From Clostridia bacterium (GTDB lineage Bacteria; Bacillota; Clostridia; Lutisporales; Lutisporaceae): a stretch of DNA of 64,000 nucleotides. Positions 23,752-33,763 of this stretch are shown one piece after another. A model generated the notes under the pieces. It saw only the letters and a program-made list of their open reading frames with translations, did not search any database and was not told the origin of the DNA. How positions within the stretch are numbered: position 1 is the first letter of the stretch; each line of letters starts with the position of its first letter. Both the position numbers and the translations under genes were made by a program. The stretch covers positions 1-64,000 of the forward strand of contig JAQSYD010000026.1 in the NCBI GenBank assembly GCA_029256325.1, read 5' to 3'.

Positions 23752-26700
23752 CTATCTAGTTATAGTCTTTTTTAAAATATCAAAATCATGTTGAATCTGC
23801 TTTGCTTGCTTTAAGATTTCTTCTACATTCCCTCTTCTGGCAGCAAGCTCAATTTTAAATGCAGAGCTTTTCAGCTCATAGGCATTTATAGAATCAGAAA
23901 GCTTCTTAATCTGATTTGACAGTTTTTCAATCAACTTGATATCCTTAGCAAATATTGCTCGTCCAAGTTCTTCAATATTGTTAGATATTAACTGCACATT
24001 ATAGAATGTCTCTTCATTTATGATTATCTTGCTGCTATCAATCAGTATAATCTCTCCTGCATTGTTAAAGCTTATGCGCTCAACATCATTTTGTATCCTT
24101 GTTTGTATCGCTATCTTCTCCAGTTTATCAAAAAGCTCTTCCAGCCTAACAGGCTTCGCTATATAATCGTCCATACCCATAGCGATAAATCTCTCTCTGT
24201 CTCCCTGTAAAGCAAAGGCAGTCATTGCAATAATAGTAGTATGATAATTCACATGTTTTTCAATATCCCTTATCATTTTCGTTGCCTCTATACCGTCAAG
24301 TTCCGGCATTTGAATATCCATTAGAATCACATCATATAAGGAGACTAAGTACATTTCCACAGCTTCATGTCCGTTTTTTGCCAAATCCACTAAATGTCCT
24401 TGTTCCCTTAGTATTTGCATGAATACTTTTTGATTTACAACATCATCTTCTGCCAATAATATTCTTAAAGGTGCTATTTGCTTTCTGTAAGGCTTAAAAA
24501 CATCCTTTTTGACCTGCAGGTTTTGTCCTATATCAAATCTTATCGTAAAGTAAAACTTACTTCCTCTTCCTTTTTCACTTTCTATCCAAATTTCTCCACC
24601 CATCATTTCTACAAGTTGTTTTGAAATTACAAGACCTAGTCCGGTACCGCCATGTTTCTTGGTTATTGTGCTGTCCAATTGACTGAAGCTTTTAAATAGC
24701 TTAGGCTTCTCTATTTCATCAATTCCAACTCCAGTATCCGATACTGTAAATAATAATTCTATGATTCCTTGCTCCATAGAATTTTTCTTTACTGCGACAT
24801 GCACTTCCCCATGATCAGTAAACTTTATGGCATTGCTGATTAAATTGTTCAGTATCTGACTTAGTCTATGGGGATCGCCTATTAGATATTGTGGTACCGC
24901 TGATGAAAGCTGATAATTAAGCTCTAGGTCTTTATCTATTGCTTTAATTGCATGCAGCTTTATGGTTTCTTCAATTAATCCCTTCATATTGAAATTAACT
25001 TGTTGGATTGAGAGTTTTCCTGCTTCCAGCTTTGAAAAATCTAGTATGTCATTAATAATATTCAGCAGTGAATCGGCACAGGTTTTAGCTGTCTTCAGGT
25101 TTTCTCTTTGTTCTCGGTTTAGCTCTGTATACATTGTAAGGTCAATCATGCCTAACATACCATTTAAAGGCGTTCTGATTTCATGACTCATATTGGCTAA
25201 GAACTCACTTTTGGCTCTATTGGCAGCCTCTGCTGCTTCTTTTGCCTTTGTCAGTTCCAATTCAACCAGCTTTCTATCATGTATATCTGTAAATATTGTA
25301 GTGAAATAGTATTTTGCAGGGCTATAGATTGCCACCGAATACCACCTATGACTGACTTTCGAAAAGAATTCTTCTTTATATTCACTCTTTTCAGTTAATG
25401 CCACCTGACAGAAATGTTGCGAATCAAAATTATCTTTTAAAAAAGGAAACTTATCTGTAAAGCGCCTTCCTATTAACTCCTCTTTACTATAACCAAAATA
25501 CTGTTCAAAAGCACTATTAACCTGGATATATTCAAAATCAATAACTACTCCATTCTCATCTAAAATGACCTTATGATAAGCAATTGCATGGTTCATATTC
25601 ATAAATAAGGAATAGTATCTTTGCTGGCTTTCAAAAATCTCTTGTTCTGCTTCCTTACGCTCTGTTATATCTCTAATGATGCTAAGCAAAATTGTTTTTC
25701 CTTCAATAATTGTACTTTGAGAACTCACCTCAACAGGAAAGCTTGTACCATCCTTTCTGTAATGTATAGATTCAAAGGTAATTCCACTTATAGCATCTTT
25801 AAGATGTTGTGATGTAACATCATAATCTTCACGAAAGTTAAATACTGATAGAGCTAATAACTCTTCATATGTATATCCATACGCCTTAATTGCCGCCTCA
25901 TTTGCTTCAACAATATTCCCCTGAGTATCTACAAAAAGTATAATATCTCTTGCATGCTGAGATAAAAGCTGATATTTCTTTAACTCCTCTTCGACCAATC
26001 TCTTTTCTGTTACATCATATAAACTCCCTACATAACCGGCAAACTTACCTTCAAGATCGTAATAAGGACATCCTCTACCTAAGCACCAACGATATTGACC
26101 ATCATAACGCCTAATTCTAACCATTCCTTCAAAATCTGCTTGCTTCTCAAAAGCATCTACATATACCTTTAAGTAACTTGCTTTATCGCTGCCATGAAGT
26201 AGTCCATACCACCCATATCCCAAGGCACTTTCCATTTCCAATCCCGTAAAATCAAGGTAGCTCTTATTTACATAGTCACATTCATTATTTATATTGGTGC
26301 TCCAAACTAATCCCGGTAAATGATCTATTACATTCAAGCAAAAGTCTCTCGATTTGCTAATAGCTATCTCTTTATTCTTATTACTGGTTATATCCATAAT
26401 TGAAATAACAACACTCTTCTTGCCTTCTATAGTTATTGGTATTACGCTTGCCTTAAACCAATAATCTTGATCTTTTCCTTGCTTTACTAATACTTTATTG
26501 ATTTCAATATCTCTTTTATCAGTTCCTGAATCAAAAGCTACATCACTAGCAATCTTTAATTCACAGAATTTACATATTGAACTTGTGCCGCATTCCATAT
26601 CTTCGATTTTACTGCCTTTGCAGTCGAAGCTTTCACCCATACTTTTCCCTAATACTGCTTCTCGTTTTTTCTCCATTATTATCAATGCTGCATCATTAAC

Positions 26701-26826
26701 TTGACTGATTCGCCTATTACTATTTAACGTTATCATTCCAACAGGCGCAGAATTTAAAATCAGCTTGAGATTTCTGCCTTCTTCTTCCAAATACTCTTTA
26801 GTGCTGTTCATGTCGCTATGATACAT
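23752..26826 (-). CDS. Hybrid sensor histidine kinase with four PAS domains
   Basis: A 1024-aa soluble kinase with no membrane segment. Four PAS domains occupy roughly residues 18-150, 160-285, 285-400 and 405-525. HisKA follows with the phospho-His in NMSHEIRTPLNG near 550, then HATPase_c with NLISNAIKF and HGGTGLGLVISKQL, then a receiver domain with DVILMDIQMPELDG and IAKPVRLEEL, and a helical tail of about 110 residues. The first PAS contains a Cys cluster (ECGTSSICKFC) that could bind metal or respond to redox. It lies 37 nt after cheB in a chemotaxis-type operon, so cytoplasmic sensing may feed the same output as the MCP. Confidence 0.9.
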   Translation of the reverse strand: MYHSDMNSTKEYLEEEGRNLKLILNSAPVGMITLNSNRRISQVNDAALIIMEKKREAVLGKSMGESFDCKGSKIEDMECGTSSICKFCELKIASDVAFDSGTDKRDIEINKVLVKQGKDQDYWFKASVIPITIEGKKSVVISIMDITSNKNKEIAISKSRDFCLNVIDHLPGLVWSTNINNECDYVNKSYLDFTGLEMESALGYGWYGLLHGSDKASYLKVYVDAFEKQADFEGMVRIRRYDGQYRWCLGRGCPYYDLEGKFAGYVGSLYDVTEKRLVEEELKKYQLLSQHARDIILFVDTQGNIVEANEAAIKAYGYTYEELLALSVFNFREDYDVTSQHLKDAISGITFESIHYRKDGTSFPVEVSSQSTIIEGKTILLSIIRDITERKEAEQEIFESQQRYYSLFMNMNHAIAYHKVILDENGVVIDFEYIQVNSAFEQYFGYSKEELIGRRFTDKFPFLKDNFDSQHFCQVALTEKSEYKEEFFSKVSHRWYSVAIYSPAKYYFTTIFTDIHDRKLVELELTKAKEAAEAANRAKSEFLANMSHEIRTPLNGMLGMIDLTMYTELNREQRENLKTAKTCADSLLNIINDILDFSKLEAGKLSIQQVNFNMKGLIEETIKLHAIKAIDKDLELNYQLSSAVPQYLIGDPHRLSQILNNLISNAIKFTDHGEVHVAVKKNSMEQGIIELLFTVSDTGVGIDEIEKPKLFKSFSQLDSTITKKHGGTGLGLVISKQLVEMMGGEIWIESEKGRGSKFYFTIRFDIGQNLQVKKDVFKPYRKQIAPLRILLAEDDVVNQKVFMQILREQGHLVDLAKNGHEAVEMYLVSLYDVILMDIQMPELDGIEATKMIRDIEKHVNYHTTIIAMTAFALQGDRERFIAMGMDDYIAKPVRLEELFDKLEKIAIQTRIQNDVERISFNNAGEIILIDSSKIIINEETFYNVQLISNNIEELGRAIFAKDIKLIEKLSNQIKKLSDSINAYELKSSAFKIELAARRGNVEEILKQAKQIQHDFDILKKTITR

Positions 26827-26863
26827 TTTTACACCTTCTTATAATTTTATATATAGGCTTTCC

Positions 26864-27901
26864 TTATCTATCTTTCTTACTTAATATATTATAAATCATA
26901 TGAGGTATCATATCTAAGGATATTTGCTTCTCTACTGCCCCAATATCTTTAGCAACCTTAGGCATACCGTATACTACAGAGGTTTTTTCATCCTGCCCTA
27001 TAGTTCTTGCACCTTTTCTTTTCATGGCTAAAAGTCCCTTGGCGCCATCATAACCCATGCCCGTCAATATTATTCCGATTGCCTTATCTCCGACTTCTTT
27101 AGCCACAGATTCAAATAATACGTCAACAGAAGGACAATGACCATTCACCTTGCTATCAAAAAAAACTTCTACTTTAAACTTGTCCCCAATTTTCTTAATT
27201 CTCATATGCCGGTCTCCCGGTGCAATCAATACCTTTCCAGGTTCGATATAATCGCCGTTCTCTGCTTCTTTAACGCTAAGGCCGGTCGTATTATTCAGTC
27301 TTTCTGCAAACATTCGAGAAAATATTGGCGGGATATGCTGTACGATTACTATACCAGGAGTTGTTTGAGGAAGATGCCTTATAACTTTAGCAATTGCTTC
27401 AGTTCCTCCTGTGGAAGCTCCTATGGCAATAAGCTTTATACCATCATAAACTTTGTCTCCAACAACAACATCTGTACCTTGCAGACTACTTGTCTTAGAC
27501 ACATTTGCATTTGCTGCGATTTTGATTTTGCTTATAAGATCAGCTATAAAATTTTCAACGCTCTTAGGTGATTGAACATCTGGCTTAGTTACAAAATCTA
27601 CTGCACCGACATTCATGGCGTCAAATACCGCTTCACTGATTGTACTTACCACAATTACAGGTAATGGATACTGCGGCATAAGTCGTCGGATAAACTCAAT
27701 ACCATTCATTTTAGGCATCTCTACATCGCAGGTCATTACATCCGGCTGAAACTCTAGTATCTTGTCCCTTGCGTCGAAGGGGTCAACTGCTTTTGCGACT
27801 ACTCTTATGTTAATGTCGGATGTAATACCCCTAGATAACACTTCCCGAAAAACCAAACTATCATCAACAACCAAAACTTTTATAACCCTACTTACACCCA
27901 C
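26864..27901 (-). CDS. cheB: Chemotaxis response regulator protein-glutamate methylesterase CheB
   Basis: A 345-aa CheB. The receiver domain (VLVVDDSLVFREVL; TCDVEMPKMNG; TKPDVQSP) is joined to the methylesterase domain with the catalytic Ser in IGASTGGTEA, His in IVQHIPPIFS and Asp in LTGMGYDGAKG. It removes methyl groups from the MCP. The start is a GTG with GAGGTG upstream. It is paired with cheR, 56 nt upstream, so this sensory array adapts by methylation. Confidence 0.95.
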   Translation of the reverse strand: MGVSRVIKVLVVDDSLVFREVLSRGITSDINIRVVAKAVDPFDARDKILEFQPDVMTCDVEMPKMNGIEFIRRLMPQYPLPVIVVSTISEAVFDAMNVGAVDFVTKPDVQSPKSVENFIADLISKIKIAANANVSKTSSLQGTDVVVGDKVYDGIKLIAIGASTGGTEAIAKVIRHLPQTTPGIVIVQHIPPIFSRMFAERLNNTTGLSVKEAENGDYIEPGKVLIAPGDRHMRIKKIGDKFKVEVFFDSKVNGHCPSVDVLFESVAKEVGDKAIGIILTGMGYDGAKGLLAMKRKGARTIGQDEKTSVVYGMPKVAKDIGAVEKQISLDMIPHMIYNILSKKDR

Positions 27902-27957
27902 TCTAACACCTCACAGTAAACCGACTCTACCAATCTATATTTTTTTATTGAAGAAGA

Positions 27958-28773
27958 CTATTCCTTTCTATAAACTGCCGGCATTATGTACTTAAACTTT
28001 GTAGTCTCTCTATTAAGTGATTCAGAATGCCCTATAAAAAGATACCCTCCATATTCCAAACAGTCATAAAATTTCTGAACCAATTCATTCTTTGTTTTAT
28101 TATCAAAATAAATCATTACATTTCTGCAAAATATCACATGGAATTTCTTCTTGAAAGGAAAAACCGGATCCATTAAATTAAATTTTCTATATATGACTTC
28201 ATTCCTTAACTTTTCAGTTAGAACGTAATTTTCATTATCAAGCTTTTTTAAATAGTTAGACTTCCAAATTGATGGAAGAGACTCTATTTTTTCATTTTGA
28301 TATATTCCTTTTTTTGCAATATCTAAAACCCTGTTTGAAATATCTGTAGCTAAAATTTTCGAATCCCAATACATTTTATCGCTATCCAGATATTCATCAA
28401 TAATCATAGCAAGGGTATATGCCTCTTCACCGCTAGAACAGCCTGCGCTCCATATTCTCAGGTCTCTATTCTCCACCACTTTAGTGAAAAATGGAAGTAA
28501 CTTTCTTTTAAAGTAATCAAAATGATTCGCTTCCCTCATAAAAAAAGTATGATTTGTAGTGATTTTATCTATAAGCGTTGCTACCCCGTCCCCTGTCTTA
28601 TCAGATACTATGTACTCATAGTAATCAGAAAAATTATTAAAGTTTTTCTGAGTTAGTACATTATAAAGTCTTCCGGTTATTAATGACTTTTTTTCCTGTT
28701 TCAGATGTATACCATAATTAGTCTTAATATAGCTAGTAAGCATAGTAAATTCTTTATCAGTAATAGTAATCAA
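27958..28773 (-). CDS. cheR: Chemotaxis protein methyltransferase CheR
   Basis: A 271-aa SAM-dependent methyltransferase that methylates MCP glutamates. An N-terminal helical domain (TITDKEFTMLTSYIKTNYGIHL) is followed by the CheR methyltransferase domain with IWSAGCSSGEEAYTLAM near 107 and FHVIFCRNVMIYFD near 200. The track ORF starts at 28857, inside the MCP gene. I prefer the TTG at 28773 with AGGTG 6 nt upstream, which yields the standard CheR N-terminus. There is no TPR or receiver extension. Confidence 0.93.
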   Translation of the reverse strand: MITITDKEFTMLTSYIKTNYGIHLKQEKKSLITGRLYNVLTQKNFNNFSDYYEYIVSDKTGDGVATLIDKITTNHTFFMREANHFDYFKRKLLPFFTKVVENRDLRIWSAGCSSGEEAYTLAMIIDEYLDSDKMYWDSKILATDISNRVLDIAKKGIYQNEKIESLPSIWKSNYLKKLDNENYVLTEKLRNEVIYRKFNLMDPVFPFKKKFHVIFCRNVMIYFDNKTKNELVQKFYDCLEYGGYLFIGHSESLNRETTKFKYIMPAVYRKE

Positions 28774-28798
28774 AGTATGCACCTGCCTTTTTTGAAGC

Positions 28799-28822
28799 GG
28801 GAGAGGAACAACTCCCTCTCCC
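28799..28822 (-). other. Intergenic hairpin between mcp and cheR
   Basis: GGGAGAGG / CCTCTCCC, 8 bp with an 8-nt loop, between the MCP stop and the cheR start. There is no T-run, so it may stabilise mRNA ends rather than terminate. Confidence 0.4.
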
Positions 28823-28831
28823 CCCATAATC

Positions 28832-30679
28832 TTAGTACTTTCCAAACTCTTTGTCACTTAATACAATCTTTTTAGAGCCGGATACGGCTGCTTCTGATTG
28901 TGTTTCAATGCTTGAAGACTCATTAAATCTCCTTTTTCCTGACATATTCTCCAGCATTTCTAACACATCCGGATTTAAGCTCTCTAAGCCACTATAGGAT
29001 TTATGTATATTTTTTCTCAATTTAAATCTGCTTACTTGTTCTCTTAATAGCTCTGCTTGTCCAGAAAGCTCTTCACTGGCTGCCGCGCTTTCCTCAGAGG
29101 TAGCAGAATTTGTTTGAACCACTTGCGACACCTGCATAACACCTTGATTAATTTGTGATATACCTGAAGCTTGCTCATTTGATGCAATTGCTATATTGTT
29201 TACAAGATTAGCAACCTTTGCAACACCGTCAACTATGTTATTCAATGCTTCCGCTGTTTCTCTCGCAATCTTGGTGCCACCATCAACCTTCTTTATTGAG
29301 CCCTCTATCATATCTGTTGTCTCTTTAGCTGCATTGGCTGAACGTGCCGCAAGGTTTCTTACTTCTTCAGCCACTACAGCGAAGCCCTTACCATGCTGTC
29401 CAGCTCTTGCAGCTTCAACAGCTGCGTTAAGTGCTAGTATATTGGTCTGAAATGCTATTTCATCAATTACCTTTATAATTTTAGATATATTCGCAGAGGA
29501 CTCATTGATTTCTTCCATTGCTTTAAGCATTTCTTTCATTTGATCATTTCCTTGAATAGCATTCGCCTTCGCATCTTCTGCAAGTGCATTTGCCTTATTT
29601 GCACTATCGGCATTCTGATTAGTCTGTACTGAGATCTCTTCTATTGAAGCGGTTAATTCCTCAATTGAGCTTGCTTGCTCCGTTGCTCCCTGTGAAAGTG
29701 AAATACTTGAATCTGATACCTGCTTTGCTCCCGAAGCCACCTGCTCCGAAGCAGTAGATATATTCGTAAGTATCTCATTATTCTTTTCCACCATTTCAGC
29801 TAGCTTTTTGCCAAGAAGGTCATTTTCGGATCTCACCGCAACATCTATTGTCAGGTCTCCAGCTGCTATTTTTTCAGCAGCTAATGCTTGTCCACGTATA
29901 TTCTCTATCATTTTACCAAAAGATGTTGCAAGACTTCCAATTTCATCTTTAGTATCTGCTTGAATATTTACATTAATATCTCCAATTGCGAGCATATTTG
30001 CAGCCTCAACCATTTTATTTACAGGCTTGCTAATGATACGAGATATAAATAGTCCAAGTGCAATAGCAATTGCTATGCCGCCCACTATTACTGAAATCAT
30101 TGTTACTGTTGCTGTTTTTGCAGCCTTTGTATTAGCCTCAGAGCTTTGTTTTGCCAGCTCCGTTTTTAATCTCATCAGCTCATCTGTCGTATTTTGAACT
30201 GCATCTGCTATATTTTTAGCACGACTGCTATTCAAAAGATTATATGCCTCATCCTTTTGATTTGATTGAATAAGATTTACAAATTCGTCACGGAATTGGT
30301 TAAAATCGCTTATCGCTTTGGATAATGCATCGAAATTTGCCTGCACTTTAGCATCCTTTATACCAGCTTCAAAATTCATCAGGCTATCAGCTATGGATTT
30401 GTCAAATTCTTGGAACTGGTTTATTATATCTTGTCTCTTTGCTATATCGTTTTGTATATATACATCTCTTAATCCAACCCTAGCTCTCTGATAAGTTCTA
30501 GCTATATTTGCCAAATCAGGCATTGTTGCAGTGTGACGCACATACATTTCTGTATCTAAAGCATCCATTTTGGAAATATTCACAACCCCTACTGCCCCTA
30601 CCACACCTGCTATAAGTGCAACAATAATAAAACCAGTTAATAGTTTGGCAGCAATTTTCATATTATAAAACCATTTCAT
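28832..30679 (-). CDS. Methyl-accepting chemotaxis protein
   Basis: A 615-aa MCP. Helix TM1 (AAKLLTGFIIVALIAGVVG) is followed by a periplasmic four-helix-bundle sensor of the 4HB_MCP type (about residues 35-180), TM2 near 190-212 and a HAMP domain from SRIISKPVNKMVEAANMLA. The signalling domain carries the hairpin tip IAFQTNILALNAAVEAARAGQHGKGFAVVAEEVRNLA. There is no C-terminal CheR-docking pentapeptide. It is the only MCP in the window. The strong ribosome binding site is AAGGGGAG. The ligand is unknown. Confidence 0.95.
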   Translation of the reverse strand: MKWFYNMKIAAKLLTGFIIVALIAGVVGAVGVVNISKMDALDTEMYVRHTATMPDLANIARTYQRARVGLRDVYIQNDIAKRQDIINQFQEFDKSIADSLMNFEAGIKDAKVQANFDALSKAISDFNQFRDEFVNLIQSNQKDEAYNLLNSSRAKNIADAVQNTTDELMRLKTELAKQSSEANTKAAKTATVTMISVIVGGIAIAIALGLFISRIISKPVNKMVEAANMLAIGDINVNIQADTKDEIGSLATSFGKMIENIRGQALAAEKIAAGDLTIDVAVRSENDLLGKKLAEMVEKNNEILTNISTASEQVASGAKQVSDSSISLSQGATEQASSIEELTASIEEISVQTNQNADSANKANALAEDAKANAIQGNDQMKEMLKAMEEINESSANISKIIKVIDEIAFQTNILALNAAVEAARAGQHGKGFAVVAEEVRNLAARSANAAKETTDMIEGSIKKVDGGTKIARETAEALNNIVDGVAKVANLVNNIAIASNEQASGISQINQGVMQVSQVVQTNSATSEESAAASEELSGQAELLREQVSRFKLRKNIHKSYSGLESLNPDVLEMLENMSGKRRFNESSSIETQSEAAVSGSKKIVLSDKEFGKY

Positions 30680-30718
30680 TACTTATCTCCCCTTTATCAT
30701 TATTAACAACCTTGATTA

Positions 30719-31216
30719 TTATAATGCCTCGTTAATATCCACTATCTCATCTTCTGTCAACAGCTTTTCACAGTTTAGCAACAGCTTTACATCATTGCCA
30801 ACCTTCCCAATCTTCTTTATATATCTGTTGTTAAATCCCCTATTCATTTGTGGAGGTTCTACAATATCCCGTTCTGGTATGTTAAGTACCTCTGATACAC
30901 TATCTACTATAAGTCCCACAGATATATCCTTAATGTCAACAACTATGATACAGGTCCTATCGTTGTACTCCCTAAATGTCTTTTTAAATCTTAGCCTAAC
31001 ATCCATAACAGGTATTATCTTACCCCTAAGATTGATTATTCCCCTTATATACTCAGGAAGCTCAGGCACTTCAGTAATTACTTGTATACCTATAATTTCA
31101 GTTACATATTTTATTTCAATGCCATAGAATTCAGTACCAATGTTAAATGTAAGGTATTTTCCCTTCTGTGTATCCTCTACCTCAAACAACTCATCCTGCA
31201 TTAATATATCAGCCAT
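30719..31216 (-). CDS. cheW: Chemotaxis scaffold protein CheW
   Basis: A 165-aa CheW that couples CheA to the MCP. Family motifs include YLTFNIGTEFYGIEIKYVTEIIG, PELPEYIRGIINLRGKIIPVMDVRLRF and ISVGLIVDSVSEVLNIPE. AAAGGAG precedes the ATG. Between cheA and mcp with short gaps, it completes a single-receptor chemosensory array. Confidence 0.95.
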   Translation of the reverse strand: MADILMQDELFEVEDTQKGKYLTFNIGTEFYGIEIKYVTEIIGIQVITEVPELPEYIRGIINLRGKIIPVMDVRLRFKKTFREYNDRTCIIVVDIKDISVGLIVDSVSEVLNIPERDIVEPPQMNRGFNNRYIKKIGKVGNDVKLLLNCEKLLTEDEIVDINEAL

Positions 31217-31286
31217 GGTTACAGCTCCTTTCTTTTTTATTATGTATATTTAAAGTTGATCCAGCATAAGCATTATGGTGGATCAA

Positions 31287-33359
31287 CTACTGCTTATTTA
31301 TATTTGTCAAGCCTGCTGCATCAAGTATAAGGCTAATGCTTCCGTCTCCAAGTAATGTGCAGCCAGATAAACCCTCTATTTTTTTAATTCTCTTTATATA
31401 TGTTGGTAAGGTCTTTACAACTACCTGCTGTTCCCCAAGCAGTTCATCTGCAAATATACATACAGTCTTGCCTTCATTTTCCACCATAACTAATATTCCT
31501 TTATGAAAATGTACCTGGGCATCTTTTACTTTGTAAAGCTTATGCAATCGCAGTATTGGATAACACACACCTCTTACCATAATCATTTCATTACCATGCG
31601 GATCCCTGATTATGTCTGTTTCTTTTGGTCTAAAGGATTGTTTTATAGCTATTGTAGGTATTGTGTAACAAGACCTTCCAACACTGATATTCATACCGTC
31701 AACTATTGCCAAGGTCAAAGGTATTTTCATGGTTATTGTTGTACCAAATCCCATTACACTATCGACAGATACAGAACCTCCAACTTTTTCTATATTTTTT
31801 ACTACAACATCCATTCCCACTCCCCTACCTGAAAACTCGGTGACTGCATCATTGGTAGAGAAGCCTGGAATAAAAATAAGATTAAATATCTCTTTATCAC
31901 TCATCTCATTTTCAGATTTATGTAATAACCCATTTTGTTTTGCCTTTTCAAGTATCTTATCCTTACTTAAACCTTTGCCATCATCTTTTATTAATATAAC
32001 AACATCATTGCCCGCATTTTTAGCTTCTAGCGTCACTCTTCCAAGCTCGTTCTTGCCATTTGATCTGCGGTCTTCCACGGATTCTATTCCGTGATCAATG
32101 GAATTTCTAACCAAGTGCATTAACGGGTCAGAAATGTGTTCAATTATACTTTTATCTACTTCAGTTTCTTCACCGATGATTTCCAGCTGCACTTCCTTAT
32201 TTAGTTTCTTGTTCATATCTCTTACAATACGGTGCATTTTATGAAATGTACTTGATAAAGGAACCATCCGTATAGACATCACCATATCTTGAACCTCGCT
32301 GGTTATTTTTCTTAGCTGTCTTGCCGCTTTGCTAAAATTATCTAAATTAAGTTCTTTTAGATCTGGATTTTGTGTAACCATAGCTTCAGCAATAACCATT
32401 TCGCCAACCAAATCCATTAACTTGTCCATTCTTCCCACAGGTACACTTATAAATCCCTGTGTTGTAGGTCCTTGGTTTTCATTATTACTTTCACTTTTTA
32501 TCTTTTGATTTAATGGGATAATTCCCTTTATAATATTGCTGCTGATCTCTACCTGCACAGCATTATCTGCAGGCCAAGACTCATCATCTTGTAGCTCTGT
32601 AAGTTCCAAGTCCTTTAGAAATAAACTTTTCATAAAGAACTCATGCATTTCATTGAAAGTTTGATTCGCTTTAAAATAAATTACAAAGCCCTGTTCTCTG
32701 ATTTGCTGTATTGTTCCATCATTTTCTATGATGTCCGTCGGAATATGTTTTATTTTACTGGTAATATTTTTCAAGTTATGTATTATGGTATAAGCTCTGA
32801 TATTTTCCATTTCACAACCATCTTCAAAAAATATCTCTGCTTTATAATAATGCTTATAATTCAGTATATCTGAAAAAGACTGGCTTATATAATATTGAGT
32901 TTTTGTTGTCTCTTGTTCTGTAGGTTTATCTTCACTTATATCAGTGTTACTATTTTTCAGTTGATGAATATAAACCTTTAGCTGATCTACAATAGAAGCC
33001 GCAGCTCCATCAGCTTTATCACCATTTTTTATCTTTTCTATTTCCAACTTAATAAAATCGACACTTTCAAAAACCAAATCAGTTAATGTAGAATAATCAA
33101 GATTTGTTGGTTTTTCTTCACGAAGGAAAAAAAACAAGTCTTCTATGACATGTGCAAGATTTGATATCTCGCTAAATAGCATCATGGCAGAAGAACCTTT
33201 TATGGTATGCATTATCCTGAATATCTCATTAATTGCTTCTGAGCTATAGCCTCCAGATTTTTCACCGTTAAGCACAGTTTCCTCCAGCTGCTCAATTAGA
33301 TGAATAGTTTCAAATATGTATATGTCCAGCATAGGTTCATTTGTATATTGATCAGACAT
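31287..33359 (-). CDS. cheA: Chemotaxis histidine kinase CheA
   Basis: A 690-aa CheA. An HPt domain carries the phospho-His51 in RIMHTIKGSSAMM, followed by a P2-like domain (about 150-265) and the dimerisation plus kinase domains (about 305-540). Motifs there are LMHLVRNSIDHGIE, ILIKDDGKGL and GRGVGMDVV. A C-terminal CheW-like domain contains KIPLTLAIVDGM and LGEQQVVVKTLP. It phosphorylates CheY and CheB. A single HPt and the standard domain order suggest a classical mechanism. No cheC, cheD, cheV or flagellar gene is in the window. Confidence 0.95.
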   Translation of the reverse strand: MSDQYTNEPMLDIYIFETIHLIEQLEETVLNGEKSGGYSSEAINEIFRIMHTIKGSSAMMLFSEISNLAHVIEDLFFFLREEKPTNLDYSTLTDLVFESVDFIKLEIEKIKNGDKADGAAASIVDQLKVYIHQLKNSNTDISEDKPTEQETTKTQYYISQSFSDILNYKHYYKAEIFFEDGCEMENIRAYTIIHNLKNITSKIKHIPTDIIENDGTIQQIREQGFVIYFKANQTFNEMHEFFMKSLFLKDLELTELQDDESWPADNAVQVEISSNIIKGIIPLNQKIKSESNNENQGPTTQGFISVPVGRMDKLMDLVGEMVIAEAMVTQNPDLKELNLDNFSKAARQLRKITSEVQDMVMSIRMVPLSSTFHKMHRIVRDMNKKLNKEVQLEIIGEETEVDKSIIEHISDPLMHLVRNSIDHGIESVEDRRSNGKNELGRVTLEAKNAGNDVVILIKDDGKGLSKDKILEKAKQNGLLHKSENEMSDKEIFNLIFIPGFSTNDAVTEFSGRGVGMDVVVKNIEKVGGSVSVDSVMGFGTTITMKIPLTLAIVDGMNISVGRSCYTIPTIAIKQSFRPKETDIIRDPHGNEMIMVRGVCYPILRLHKLYKVKDAQVHFHKGILVMVENEGKTVCIFADELLGEQQVVVKTLPTYIKRIKKIEGLSGCTLLGDGSISLILDAAGLTNINKQ

Positions 33360-33376
33360 ATTATCAGCTCCCGTTT

Positions 33377-33739
33377 TTATAATGCCAAAACTTTGTTTAT
33401 CGTCTTTATAATGTGATCTTCTTTAAAAGGCTTAACAACAAAGGTCTTAGCTCCTCTAATTATGGCATCTCTAACCATAACCTCCTGGCCCATGGCCGAA
33501 AGCATAATAACCTTCGCGTTAGGATCATACTGTATTATAGCCACAAGCGCAGTTAATCCGTCCATTTCAGGCATCGTGATATCCATAGTTACTACATCTG
33601 GATTACACTCTTTATACTTCATAATAGCTTGAAGTCCATTCTCAGCCTCTCCTACTATGTCAAAGTTATCCTTTTCCAGCATTTTTCTTATTGCCATTCT
33701 CATAAAGGCAGCATCATCAACAATTAATACTCTTTTCAA
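33377..33739 (-). CDS. cheY: CheY-type response regulator
   Basis: A 120-aa receiver protein (RVLIVDDAAFMRMAIRKML; TMDITMPEMDG; MLSAMGQE; VKPFKEDHI). The track start ATG at 33757 overlaps the ribosome binding site AAAGGGGG. The TTG at 33739, 6 nt after it, gives the standard CheY length. It is the first che gene of the operon, 18 nt before cheA. Without flagellar genes nearby, its output target is open. Confidence 0.92.
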   Translation of the reverse strand: MKRVLIVDDAAFMRMAIRKMLEKDNFDIVGEAENGLQAIMKYKECNPDVVTMDITMPEMDGLTALVAIIQYDPNAKVIMLSAMGQEVMVRDAIIRGAKTFVVKPFKEDHIIKTINKVLAL

Positions 33740-33763
33740 TTTTATCCCCCTTTTCATAGAAAG